From Crotophaga sulcirostris (lineage: Eukaryota; Chordata; Aves; Cuculiformes; Crotophagidae): DNA of 64,000 bases. The stretch is taken from NCBI GenBank assembly GCA_013397455.1, contig VYZB01000056.1, positions 2,885,782 through 2,949,781 on the forward strand, written 5' to 3'. Position numbers and translations under genes: made by a program. This document shows, piece by piece, positions 9,561 through 21,300 of this stretch; the first letter of the stretch is position 1, and each line of letters opens with the position of its first letter. Below the pieces are notes generated by a model. That model did no database searches. It saw only the letters and a program-made list of their open reading frames with translations, and was not told the DNA's origin.

Positions 9561-12250
9561 TAAGGAGAGAAGGGGAGCCACTCTGCATGGATCAGATAAT
9601 CTGTTTAGTGTAGGGGAAGGGCTCACTTTAGTTAAACTGGACTTTTCAGCCTCAATTGCAGAAGTGAAGATGAGATAAAGATGCATTTTGCACCGATTAC
9701 CAAAGCTTCCGCTGAGACTGGTGCACCCCACAGGTGTTCCTGGGCTGCTCCTCTTGGCTGGTGGTGTGGAGGGATGAGTCACAACCACAGGTCGAGATGT
9801 TCAGGCACGGTTGGCGGTTATAGATGCCCAGATCTAAGGCCTGAGCTCCACTAGGCAGTTGTCTGCCAGCATTACCAGGCTGACTTAAGTCCCTACAGCT
9901 CACTGCCACTTGCTCTTAGCCAGGGTCAGGCACCCTTGGTTCCTGCAGGGTGCTGACAAAGGCAACTCTTGCCACCTTCCTGGAGGTTCCCCTTGCTGCT
10001 GGCTTTGCTGCATGCCCAGCCCTTGCAGGTCTGTGCACCCCTGAGCAAAGCATGGAAAGTGAAGTGGGACCTTCTTTGGGCCAGCAGGGTGTCCCTGGCA
10101 CAGAGCAGTTATTCAATGAGCTTGTGCTGTAACAGGGCAGCAGTGTGCAGGGGATGCTCTGGGACAGGATGCTGGGTGGAGAAGGCAGGGGTGGTAGGAC
10201 CAGGCAGCAGCATTTGCTGGTGGAGCCCTTCCCATGTGCTCTGCAGCCCTAATCCAGGGAGATTCTGCTCGCAGTCAGGAGCTTTCCCCCCAGTAAAATT
10301 TTATGGCTTCGAAGAGCTGAGCTGGATGGCTGCCAGCAGATCCTTTTGGAGAATTTATGACTCTTTCTTTTCCCCAAACACCTTGCTGCTTTTCTCCTGA
10401 CTTTTCTGGAGCCTGTAGTGTTCCCATCCTGTGGGGCTGGGTTTGCTGGTGGGTTCTGCTGCTGCTCGCTGCCTGCCGGGCCTTTTGCACTGGGACTGGG
10501 TGAGAAGTGTCTGGGCTATGTTGTGTCAAAAGCCGTGTTTGTTTATTTTCAGCTCTGGAGCAATATTTATGTGGATGTAAATGATTAGTCTGTGTGTTGG
10601 CAAACACCTCCGAAGCCAAATGCATCTGCATGTTTGTGGGCTGCTGGGAGCAGTGCACATCGCTTGTACCTCTGCTCCTTGGGGCTCTTAACTGCTGTGA
10701 TTGGGGAATGTGCACATTCCTTGACAGAAGCACAGCTCTCCTTTCCTCTGGATGTGGGAATGTCGTTGATCTTTGGTGCTCTGCTGGCTGCAAGTTTTAC
10801 TCATGCTTTGCAGAGATTTTTTTTCCCTTCTTTTTTTTTTTTTTTTTGGAAGGTTACTAAAATTGCGGGAGGTTGGTTCTCTAGTGTCTCCACTTATCCC
10901 TGTGAATTGTTCTGGTCCCACGCAGAGCGCTGGGTAACAGCAGGAAACCAGCACCCAACATGGGCAGAAGTACCAGTAACCTGCTCTGAAACAACTATTG
11001 CTGGACTCAGGAGCTGCTCAGCCTCTGAAGTTGTTAAAAATTTAATCTTTATTAGAAGTAGCTACACAGCAGGCCTCCTGTGCTGCACTGGTGCTGAACT
11101 GGATGGAAAGAGGGTGGGATAGCCAAATCAGAAACTGGTAGTGGGAGATTTTAGGTGTTTGAAATGTGCATGTATTATTTACACCTCTGCAGCCACCCTT
11201 AACATCAGCAAGCAGTTACAAATTCTTAGTCTTATTTATGGTATGGGTTCCTAAGCTGAGGGTTTGCAGCTGTGTGGCAGCCAAAGGCACAGCTTCTGCT
11301 CTTCGGCTGGGAGAGGCTGGGAGTTGCCTCGCTGCTCGGGATGAGGTGGATGAGCAGAGAGCGGCTGCATGGTCCTACTTGTGGCACAGCCATGGCTCTG
11401 GTCCCAGGGGCTGCAGGGTGGCAGCCTGGAGGCAGAGAGGAGACAGCCTGGGCTAGTAAGGGGCTGTGCTATTGCAGAGAGGGAAGGAGCCCTGGGAGCA
11501 GGAGGCTGCTCTGCGGAGGCCACGGGCTCCCTGCTCCACAATGTGATGGGCAGCCCATCCCCTCCCCTCACCCACTCTGCCCCACGGGTGCTGGAGAGGA
11601 AATGCCAGCACACTGCTTGTGGCATAGCAGAACTTTCTGCCAGCTGCTGGCCCTGACTTGCTCAGGAAAGGCATGCTTCCAGGCTGATCTGAGCTACAAC
11701 CTTTATACAATACGGGGGAAGGTGCTCAGAATGAGCGCCTTGTAATGTAAACCTGTTGGGAGTCTGTACAGAGCAAGCTCTTGCTGCAGACAGTTGGGAG
11801 CAGCAGATGCTGTTCTTGGACCTGTTTAGCTCTGGGTGCTGAGGATGACCTGTGAGTTGCTACTCTTCCATAGTTCTAGTTTGATGTTATCCCCTCTGCA
11901 GAGCTGTCTTCTGCTCCAACCACCTCTGCCCTCCTGTAACTGTGGACGCTTGCTGCTCTGAGCCCCTGGCAACCCGAGGGATGTCCTGGCCATTCTGCAT
12001 GTGCAGTCATGGTCTAGAGAAATGCTTCCTAAAGGAAAAGATGGATTGCTACTGGGAATGCTTTCTCCTCCTGGTTGGTTATTAGTTTTCTTATTTCAAG
12101 AGCTTTGTTTTCATTCATTGAGGTGTGTGATAAAGAAATGAAATTGGACCAGTTCTATTTAGAGAGAATTGCAAAAAGGAAGCCAATACTCTTCCCAGTG
12201 GAAGAGGGGGTTCATGGGTTGTCATTTATTTTGAATAATCTACAGAAAGT
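9561..12250. other. Non-coding stretch, no gene seen
   Basis: Mostly GC-rich non-coding DNA. The open frames of 60-176 codons show no domains. A 17-base T homopolymer lies at 10831-10847. No interspersed repeat recognised. Confidence 0.5.
10831..10847. repeat. Poly(T) tract
   Basis: Uninterrupted run of 17 T, preceded by a shorter T run and ccct. No retrotransposon body could be recognised on either side, so it is called only as a homopolymer. Confidence 0.9.
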
Positions 12251-12600
12251 CAAAGGAAGTTGTATGTGAGGAGTAATTTCATGAATTTAAGATGTAGCAT
12301 CCCATCTGCTTTGGTTCAGATGCTGAATGGAAAGGAATGAAGCATAATTTGTCAGGCTCTTGTGTAACTGCTGTGTTGCCATTAAAAGAATACGATCTTA
12401 CAAAGAGGTAGGATGCTAAATCCAGCAGAGTAATTAAGCTACTCATCTAATTGAAAGTTCTATGATTTATTGAGCCATAAACCCCAATTCTTTCCACTTA
12501 CTGACCAGGACCTACGATATATGCTATTGCCTGATGGATTCTCATTTCCAGCTGGGCAATATGCTCCTTAAAAACAGTGTTAAAAATGTCACCAAGGAAG
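12251..12600. promoter_or_regulatory. Candidate conserved non-coding element
   Basis: AT-rich block with words such as gagtaattaagctactc, catctaattgaaag and tgccattaaaagaatacg. No long open frame. Its base composition contrasts with the GC-rich flanks. Conservation must be tested. Confidence 0.3.
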
Positions 12601-13659
12601 GCATCCTTCATACGAGGCAAGTGATTTAGCCCCATCTAATGTCTGCAGCACATCAAGAGTTATTCCTGCAAAGGACCACAGGAACCTGTAATGGATGTGT
12701 GCTGGCACCTGCAAGAGCAGAGCTCCTCGGGGTAGGAGGTGGAGGCCAGAGGTGGTGATAGAGAGGTTCAGCAGATCCTTTGTGGAGATCATAAGGGGGG
12801 GTTAAGGTGCAATCACTTGCACACACCACAGCTGGTAAGGTACAAATGCTTATACTGCTCACCAAAGCCTGACATCATGCTGATGGGACAGTCATCCCAT
12901 CCATCCCTCCAGGAACAAGGTACCCTGGTCACCCATGGACAGCATTGCCACCCTCTCCCCGAGGCCAAGGCTGAGTTGCACCTAGAGCTCATCCAGCACC
13001 ACAGAGTGGTTTCTTAGAAACTTTGCCCTTCTGGCATGTGGGACAGCTTTGCTCTGTGCCCTGTGGTTGTGCTGCTGTTCCCAGCTCCAGAGAGGCCTGA
13101 TCCTGGGAGCATTCATGGGGCCCTGGTCCTGCTGTCACTGGGAGCATCTGCAGGTTTTCCAGCCCTTTCTCGCAGCTCTGCTGGGAGTGGTCAGGATGCC
13201 CCTCGTGAGCAATACCTTCACCTTTCTGTCTTTGCTGTTTGACCCTCTCTCCTTTGTTCCCTGGCATTGCCTGGTGCCTCCACAACTTCTGGCTTCCCCA
13301 AAGGATGCTCAGTCTGGGTAGCATGGGCTGATGCCCTTCCCTGAGGCAGGACCAGTGAGAGCAGTGGCCAGAAGCCTGTGCCAGGCAGAGCAGGACCTGG
13401 GTGAGCAGAGGTGATTGATGTCTGGATATTTCCAGCCTCCAAATATTTTTAGCTTGGGGGTTTCCTGAGCTGGATATAAATGTGTGTCTGGAATTGCAGC
13501 AATGGATGTTATCTGTTTGGATGAGTGGATGTGAAAGGTTGTGTGCTGTTATGTGTTAGTTCTGTGTGAAAACTCTCCTATGAGTGTCAAGAGTCCAGAT
13601 AGAGCTGACACAATGAATGGGAGAAAATGGAAATAGAGGCAAATTAAAGCAGTCAAGAG
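12601..13659. other. Non-coding stretch, no gene seen
   Basis: Open frames up to 111 codons on both strands have no domains or coherent exon structure. No repeat recognised. Confidence 0.5.
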
Positions 13660-13965
13660 TCAAGTGATGATATGCAATATCCTTCTTTTAGCCATTCATC
13701 TGGACAGCAAGCCTTGAGTTCTGTATTCCTACTGATCATAAAGGCAATGAACTCATGAAATATCACAGCATCCTCGGTCTCTGTGGTTAATGTGGTGCTT
13801 CTGGAAGGCTGCTCTTTGAATTTTTTTTCCCTGTCAATTAGGAATTTCTTAGGCCATCTTTTCTTTAACCTGTACCAATTGCCTTAATTGACTTCCGCCT
13901 TAATTGGTAACAAATCATTTCCACAGAGCCCTTGTAATTCTTTTAAATCAATCAGTTCAACCTTC
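13660..13965. promoter_or_regulatory. Candidate conserved element with homeodomain-site repeats
   Basis: AT-rich island. The word gccttaattg occurs exactly twice, at 13881-13890 and 13897-13906 (16-bp period). The pair is bracketed by an exact 8-bp inverted repeat, taccaatt at 13873-13880 and aattggta at 13902-13909. This gives a compact cluster of TAATTG-type sites. Regulatory function is inferred; the repeats are directly visible. Confidence 0.36.
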
Positions 13966-16900
13966 TTGCGGGACCGTGTGTGAGCTCGGAGCAGGGCTGA
14001 GGAGCTGAGCAAAAGGTGTCAATGCCTAACCTGGCCAGGTCTGCTCCAGCTCCTGCAGTGTTCCCAGGCTAGGGGTGAGCAGTGTGACTGCCACACAAAC
14101 CTTTGCTCTCTGCCCATGCTCTGTGTGAGCTTCGAAATATGCCACGTGATGGCTGTGTAGTCATGCCTCAATCTTGTGCTGTCTCTTGCTTTACACTTAG
14201 GTTTACAAGAGGTCCTCAGGCAAGGTTAGCTGCTGGCTTGGACACTGAAGCTAATGGCATTTTGGGGGCTGGTTTGCACTCCCTGCCATAAATGGGATCT
14301 TTCTGTTGGCATTGAACCTGCCTGTTACTGCTGGGGAGCACCTGAAGCTGTACTGGCTGGAAAGATGGAGGCATCTTGTGGTCCAAATGGTGTGGTGGTG
14401 AAGGAGTCTGGAGGAAAATAGCCCTGGGCTGGTTCTGGGGGATCTGCTATGGAAAAATGTTTTTCAGTGCAACTCACAAAGCTCGGGCTGCTCAGCTTAT
14501 CATGAAGCACACTGAGAGCTGATTTAGTGGGAGGGTGTAAGTACTTCCACAGTGCTGGGGATTAACTGCTGGAAGGAAAGGCCAAGAAAAGTGGCAGATG
14601 CTCCAAACTGACAGTTTCAAACCAAGATTAATGCTCCCCTGTAAGGTGTCTTGGCCAAAGAAGCTATTTGGCTCAATACAGGGCAAACTGGTTATAAGAG
14701 AAAAGCCTGTGGTGTATTGGAAAGGAGACAGTATGATCTACTGATGCTTTCTGGCATAAATTTCCAGGAACCTATGAAGGCACATCTCACATCAGTGTTC
14801 AAAGCCATCAGCTGGCTGGCCCTGCTTGGTGCCATGTAGGTGGCTGAGTTTGCCCTTGTCATTGTTCCTCCCCAGATACTGCAGTCACACCCAGTACAGA
14901 ATACCTTTAAATAATGACAAGAAGATGATAATGCAGCCTATGACAAAGTCGGGTGTGAAATCCTGATGCACCCTGTAAATCAAGAAAAAGGATCTTGGAA
15001 CAATACCACTCCCTTTGAACTTGTGGGGTGTGTAATTAGCTATAACCAGAATATTTGATCTTTGAAAATCGCAACTTGTTTTCCTCTGTGTGCATATGAA
15101 TACACTTACAGCATTTATTTGTGCCAGCCCTTTTCTGAAAGCCACAGCTGACCTCCCAGAACACCCAGACAAAGGAACTAGGAATGCTCATGGAAAGATC
15201 CTTTGTTCCTGAGAGAGGGTCTGCACTGGTGTGATGGACAGGAGAGCTGGGTTTTGCAGGTAATGGGGACATATGACCCCAGCAGGCTTCCTAACTGGGA
15301 GAACTCCCTTAGTGGCTGCAGGGATGGTGTAGTTCAGCCCAGCCCCAGATGTTCCCCTTGGTGTGTCTGAACAACCAGCTGCAGGGCAAACCATTATGGG
15401 TAATAAAGTTAGCTGGGTTGCGAGACTGGGGTTTACTCATGCCTGGTGTCATTGGCTTCTCTGCTGCTTCCTCATTTATTCTGCTCTGAAGCAATTACAC
15501 AAAATTGGCGTGTTCACACTGGCTGGGTGCTGGTGGCACCTTGGCCTGCGTTGGGGTGTACGAGGTACCGGCTTGCATTACCAGCAGCTGGGCAGAGTTA
15601 GTCATGCTCCTCCTGCACTGCTAGGCAGGATCTGGCTGAGTGCTCTCCTCCAAGTGCCTTAACCCTTTATGTGGCAGGGAATGGGGGAGCTCCTGTGATG
15701 GCTGCTCCAGGTGCTTGGGGGGTCAGGAGCTGCCTGGCTTCCTCCTGTGGGGATGCTGTGTGTGCCCCACAGCACCCAAACTGAGTGTGGCAGAGGGTGT
15801 GGTGTGAATGCAGGCTGTGTTGGGCAGGGTGAGCAGAAACACCATGCTGTGACCTGGGCAAGGAGACCACCTGGACTGCAGGGAGTGGGTCCTGAGCACA
15901 AGCACACCTGAGATGCAATGGGTGGGCTCCTGGCTCTGAGCTTGCCCAAACTGTGTGCTCAGCAGCCACCTCCAGCCCTGCGTGGCCCCAGCTCCCTTCT
16001 CACTCCTGCCTGTGCTGAGCAGAACAAGAGCTATGGCAAAGCAAGACTTGAGCTGGAAACCTGGCATAATGGGCGACTTATTTCCCAGTTTCAAAGTACT
16101 TAAGCCTGTCATCGCTCCCTGCATTCCCTCGTGCTCACTCAACTGCACAGCTGCCCAGGAGAGCACAGATGAGGATGGTCCCTATGTCCTCCCAGGTGCT
16201 GCCTCTCGTTTAGCACCCAAGGGGCTGCTTGGGCCCAGGGCTTGCAGGCAGCAGGGTCCTCTGAGCCGCTCTCTGGCTGCTGGGGGCTTGTAGGCATAAT
16301 TTCACCTACCAAGGTGATGAAAGACTTAGGGTTTCCAGCCAAAAGTGTCTGCAACTCTTCTGGGATTGTCCACACCTTGTAGGCAGAACTGGATCATTGG
16401 AAGGGGATTTGCTATGAGGACAAGAATTATCCAACACCTTCCATCTTGTGGAGCTGCCTGCCTCCAAAGCCACTGAAATTTCTCGTCCGAGTCATCCAGA
16501 TTGCTGCCAACGCATCCCATTTCCCTGGAAAATCCTTTGAAAAGGAGTCAGGAAGGACCTCCCTGATTAGAGGAGCAGCCCTGAACCTGCTTTTCATGAG
16601 GTCTGATTTGGCACCCAGCAGGCTCTTGACAAAGCATGGATTTCCTCTGAAGGGCAGTGGAGGAGGCCTCTCCCTCCTCGTCGCAGGGATAACTCGTGGT
16701 ACCAAAATAACTGGCAACAGAAAGGTTTGAGAAAACAATTCCTCTGAAGTATTTTCTCCACCACAGCTGGAGCAGTCCCCAGCAGGAGCCTCCATGCTCT
16801 CAGGAGTCGGAGGCAGGGGCAGGGGCCAGACTGGAAGCTGCATTCCCAGCCAGCAATAATACAGATGGGAATGCCAAGAACAGCTTTGCAGTCCTGCCAC

Positions 16901-18834
16901 CATGAGGTGTGACGGAGAGGCCAGAAAGATGAATAATCACCTCTTTAAGGACCACGGAAGCAAACTGGGGGAGATGGAAGCCCTGAGAACTGGCACCCAA
17001 CCAACCCAGAACTGGTGTCCTGCCCTGCCTGGGGTGCGTTGCTGGAGGACTGTGAGCAGGCACTTCAGGAGGCTCTGGAGAGACTCCATTCTACTGGGTG
17101 TGGAATCACCGCTCGGTGACCTTCCATGGCAGCCCTGTATTGCATCCTGCTCTGCCTTTTTCAAAGCTGAGGAGGAAAGCCCAGCACCATCTATTTGCAA
17201 GACAATTAATGCATGTGTTCTTAAAAAGCTTTCCTGCTTCAGCAGCACTTTAAATCCAAGAGACAATCAGAGTTTGACTTGGCTGAGTTACAAGGGCCAT
17301 TTCCTTTCTGATTAGCTCCGTTGTCTCAGCTCCCCTTCCTTTCCAACAATATCTGTAGTCATGGAAGGCTCCATCTGAGACCATTTGGGGTTTTTCTGTG
17401 TCTTGTAGAAATGTGGTAGATGGAGCACAGAACCTGAGCAATATTTAGTGTTTGTTGTCATCATCCTGCTAAATATTTGGCAGGTTTCAAAGACCTGCCT
17501 TGTTTGTCTTCATGTCATGGAATCATGTAATGGAAAATGCTCCCTGAGAGTTTCCTAAGGGTCGAGGCAGCATTCAGATGCAGCTTCTGAGGACCAGGTA
17601 CTGCTGGATGCAACCAAAAATGGGAATTCAGAGTCAGTCCTTGGCTGAAGCCTTGGGGCAGTCAGCTTTGTTTGCCAGTGCTGCTTTGCCATCCCCTAGA
17701 CTGGATCACCTACTCCTGTTCTGTCCTTGAAAAAAACAGAGGACCAGACAGATTCCCTGGCGTGCTGTGCACGCTTGGTGGTCCCACAGCCTGGGCATGG
17801 CCAAGTGTTGGCTCCCTGTGGCTTTTTGCACCCTGCACTGGATGCAAACAGAGCTGCAACCACCTCCACCTGCCTTGCTCCTGAGAATATGTGCGGGAGG
17901 AGCAGGCACATCCCTGCTGCCCTGCACATGGTGGGTGCTGCAGATGTCCCAGCGAGGGCTCTGGTCTCCTCAAGCTCTGGCTGTAGGTGGTGAGGACAGA
18001 TAGACTTCTCCAGGGCAGGGTCCAAACCCCAGCTCCCTCTGCACAGACCCGTTGGCTCCTCCATTCCTGCAGCCTGGGCTGGTGCAGCGGTGAGCGTGAT
18101 GCTCCCTGCCATGCTGGGCATCCTGCAGAAGGCTGGATGATGGACACGTTGCACGGTGCGAGCCAGCGGCTGAGCCTGGACTGAGGATGAGGAATCCGTG
18201 TGGGCAGTGGGGCTTGGCTTGGGTTCACACTTGTTCTTCAACCCAGATTTTATTAACGGCTATGGCTGTGGGAGAGTGGGGAAGCTGCAATTCTGGATGA
18301 TGGGGCTTTGCCTTCCATGCCGCCTCCCCCAGCACAGCCTGGCTTGCCATGCAAAGTGTTTGGCAAGCAGCAACCTGGGAGGAAAGAGGAGTAATTAATG
18401 TGAAAAACTGGAGGGATGCATGAGCTAAACGAGCCCTCTGCTGTATTCCTTCCCTTTTTTTTTTCCTTTTTTGAGCATTGTCCCTGCTGATGGCAGGCTT
18501 GGAAACCTCCCCCAGCCCTGGGGAGGGGATTTGCTGCAGAGATGCAGGATTTCATGGTTTTCTAAAGCTCTGCAGTGATTCCAGTGTTAGGAACATAAAT
18601 GGTGAATCAGGAGTTGGGGTGGGGAGAACCTTAGGGGATTTGGGAGTGGGTCCTTGATGCGATGTTGAGTTTTCCTCCAATCTGCTGCCCCAGGAGGTAC
18701 TTTCCTCGGCTGGTTTGGGATATTGGCAGACTTGGCATGTGTGGTATTACGGCTTCTTCCCTGCCGAGTACAGGAGTAGGACCGAGCTGCCCTGTGCTGC
18801 AGTCCCTGTGGTGTGTAGCTCCTCCTGGTGCATG
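13966..18834. other. Non-coding stretch, no gene seen
   Basis: A 4.9 kb stretch without a recognised gene or CR1 copy. An AT-rich block at 14890-15140 is listed separately. A short T tract with a ctttt flank is at 18455-18470. The word ggaatcatgtaatgg at 17519 recalls a CR1 tail but has no CR1 body beside it. Open frames here (up to 181 codons, 17696-18241 minus) have no recognisable protein family. Confidence 0.5.
14890..15140. promoter_or_regulatory. Candidate conserved non-coding element
   Basis: AT-rich block including tttaaataatgacaagaag, gtgtgtaattagctataacc and atatttgatctttgaaaatc. No long open frame with homology. Inference from composition only. Confidence 0.25.
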
Positions 18835-19066
18835 GGTCAGCTTCATCTACCTCATCTACTTGTCTTTTAAACACCACCAGGGATGGTGACTCCACTACCA
18901 CACTGGGCAGCCTCTGCCAGTGCCTGAGAACCCTTTCAGTGAAGAGATTTTTCCTGATGTCTAATCTGAACCTGCCCTGGTGCAACTTGAGGCCATTTCC
19001 TCTTGTCCTATCACCTGTTACTTGGGAGAAGAGACAAGAACCCACCTCACTACAGCCTTCTTTCAT
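18835..19066 (-). pseudogene. CR1 ORF2 reverse transcriptase, C-terminal remnant
   Basis: The reverse-strand frame is open through the CR1 part and continues into unrelated DNA to 18587. CR1 words visible are '[19 protein letters not shown]', '[16 protein letters not shown]' and '[17 protein letters not shown]'. The polymerase core is not in this frame and the upstream part is frame-disrupted, so it is a dead fragment. Confidence 0.8.
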
Positions 19067-19240
19067 GCAGTTGTAGACAGTGAGAAGGTCTCCCCTCAGC
19101 CTCCTCTTCTCTAAGCTAAAGAACCCCAGGTCCCTCAGCTGTTCCTTGTAGGACTTGTTCTCCAGCCCCTTCCCCAGCTCCGTTCCCTTCTCTGGACACG
19201 CTCCAGCACCCCAATGTCCTTCTTGGAGCGAGGGGCCCAG
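18835..19240 (-). mobile_element. CR1 LINE, ORF2 3' fragment lacking the tail
   Basis: Reverse-strand CR1. In plus-strand order: ttgtcttttaaacaccaccag, broken by drift, then gggatggtgactccactacc, ctgaaccctt-like words, ttttcctgatgtctaatctg, cctcttgtcctatcacctgt, tctcccctcagcctcctctt, ccccaatgtccttcttggag and gaggggcccag. The terminal octamers and most of the 3' UTR are missing. It is the same general type as the 6215 copy. The reverse strand reads ORF2 words '[20 protein letters not shown]' over 18835-19066. Confidence 0.93.
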
Positions 19241-20650
19241 AGAGGCCTGGAGGAAACAATTTGTGATAAGGCAAGTCCTAACCTGAACTTGTGCCCAGCA
19301 GTTTCAATGAGAAGGGAGCAAACCTGCTCGGTGGTGTGAGAAACCTCAGTTAACTTCCTTGTTTAGTTTTCCCACAGCCCTGTGCTTCCTGCTCGCCCCG
19401 GTGCTGGAAGTACCAAGATAGCATCAGGGGGGGCTGCACTGGTGGGATTTGTGTCCGGGCAGGAGCAGGACGTGGCAGCCTTCCCCCAGGGGCCAGGGGT
19501 GGCCCTGTGAGCATGGGAAGGGCTTGGGGAGGCTGCTCTGGAGCCGGGGAGCTGACCCGCTCCCTGGGGTTATGTTGAGGATCAGATCCTGTCCAGATGA
19601 TAAACCCAAATGAGGGGGCACAGGATACCTGGGAGGGGAGGGCTGGTGCTCTGGTTGTAGGAGTTGATTTTCAGGACGATGCTCCCTGCCCAGCGGGAGG
19701 GTGTGCGGTGCCTCCATGGACTGAGATTACTGGAGGGGAAAAGGGTGGGATGCAAGTCTGGCTCTTCCTCCCCCTCCCCAGGTCATGGGCTGTAAATTGG
19801 CGCAGCCTTTCTGGGCATTAGGAAAAATACCAGTAGCCTGCCAAGCAAAACAATAGGTCTTTCCACTGTTGAGCCACGTCCAGACAGTCTGGGCCTGTGT
19901 CCAGCTCTGAGCTGGCTCTCGGCTCAGCCTCCCCTTGCTGGAGCTTTAATAGGAGGGAAAGGAGAAGCAGCAAAGAGTAATGAAACGGAGGAATGTCTGT
20001 GACATTTTTCTAAAAAGGAAAAATGTGGAGTTTCCAGTCAAACCGAAAGACTTATTGGGTTCGCTGGGAGGCTAAGTCCAGCTCCTTAGGACAAACTGCT
20101 AGATAAGGAAAACAATTTAGTCCCAAGTAATATTCACTTCAGGATGGCGCAGGCTCCTCCAGAATCTGTTCTGACTGCACGCTGTTCATTGATTTTTCTT
20201 CCCAGCTCTTCAGCAAATGTGGTCCTGCTGGTCCCCTTGGGAGAGCCAGCATGGGTGGCTGAGCTCCACACTGTGGCTGTGGGACACCTGAAACCCACGC
20301 AGACCCATGCCAATGCAGGTGGGAGCAACTGCAGCCAAGAGAGCACAGGCACCCCCCAAAACCCAGCCTGACAGTGGGGTAGCCCTAGCTGGGTGAGGGA
20401 GGGGAGGCAGGAGGTGACCCAAACCCTCTGCCAAAAGCACCATCCAGGCACAGTTCTGTCTCTGCTCCAGAGACCAGCAGAAGGTGTTGGGGAGAGCAAC
20501 TGAACAGCACTAGGGATCAGGGTGGCAGGGAAAAAGGGAAAAAAAGGCAGTGTTGTGTTGGAGACCTGAAAGGTGACAGCTTGGACCCTGGTGAATGACA
20601 GCAAAGGTATGTGGGGGTTCTGGAAGAAAAGCCAGTTCCTACTGTTTAAA
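19241..20650. other. Non-coding spacer between CR1 copies
   Basis: GC-rich with no recognised gene. The AT-richer part at 19940-20145 is listed separately. Confidence 0.5.
19940..20145. promoter_or_regulatory. Candidate conserved element with 9-bp inverted repeat
   Basis: Contains the exact inverted repeat acatttttc (20002-20010) and gaaaaatgt (20018-20026) with a 7-bp A-rich spacer, followed by aaacaatttag and gtaatattcac words. No open frame of note. Function not known. Confidence 0.25.
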
Positions 20651-21055
20651 TCATAGAATCATGGAAAGCTTTAGGTTGGAAAGGACCTTAAAGATCATCT
20701 GGTTCTGATCCCCTGCCATGGGCAGGGACGCCTCCCACTGGATCAGGAGGCTCAAAGCCCCATCCAACCTGGCCTTGAACACCTCCAGGGATGGGGCAGC
20801 CACCACTGCTCTGGGCAACCTGGTCCAAGGCCTCCCCACCCTCACAGGAAAACATTTCTTCCTATGATCTCACCTCAATCTCCCCTCTTTCAGCTGAAAA
20901 CCATCCTCCTCATCCTATCGCTGCACTCCCTGATCAAGATCCCCTCCCCAGCTTCCCTGGAGCCCCTTTCAGCACTGGAGGCTGCTCTAAGGTCTCCCTG
21001 GCTTCTCTTCTCCAGGCTGAACCACCCCAACTCTCTCAGCCTGTCCTCAGATGGG
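20651..21055 (-). mobile_element. CR1 LINE, 3' end (type A), about 400 bp
   Basis: Reverse-strand CR1 starting with the tail tcatagaatcatggaaag, then ggttggaaaggacc, ccctgccatgggcaggga, cccactggatcaggaggc, tggccttgaacacctccagg, ctgggcaacctggtccaagg, ctttcagctgaaaacc, cctatcgctgcactccctga, tctcttctccaggctgaacc and ctctcagcctgtcctca. It is valuable for comparison because it shows what authentic CR1 sequence looks like upstream of the 'agggagtgcagcgatagga' block (reverse sense). The copies at 33015 and 50031 do not have that sequence. Confidence 0.95.
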
Positions 21056-21119
21056 AGCGAATCAGTTGGTGCTGTGTATTTCAATTTTTTGAAGGTATTG
21101 GATGCTTTGCACAGGGAAC

Positions 21120-21300
21120 TTGCCGCTAATAGCACAGATTTTGTGGATTGAGAGTTTGCCTAATGACAGATTTCAAAGTATGGTCATTAATGGCAGTGTC
21201 ACTTCCTGCAGCATTCACAAGGAGCATTCTGACATGATTTAATATGTGATTTAACCACAGTGATGGTAAAAACCTTTGCTGGTAGCATCTGCAGATGACA
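21120..21300. promoter_or_regulatory. Candidate conserved non-coding element
   Basis: AT-rich block next to a CR1 copy with words gcctaatgacagatttc, ggtcattaatggcagtg and gatttaatatgtgatttaac. It carries TAAT and TGACAG-type words. Inference only. Confidence 0.27.

Noticed and set aside
10831..10847. Poly(T) as a reverse-strand poly(A) tail of a processed retrogene
   Set aside because: No gene-like sequence was recognised upstream on the reverse strand and no target duplication was visible.
17514..17545. Word ggaatcatgtaatgg resembling a reverse-strand CR1 tail
   Set aside because: No CR1 3' UTR words follow (no ttggaagggacc or equivalent), so it is not supported as an insertion.
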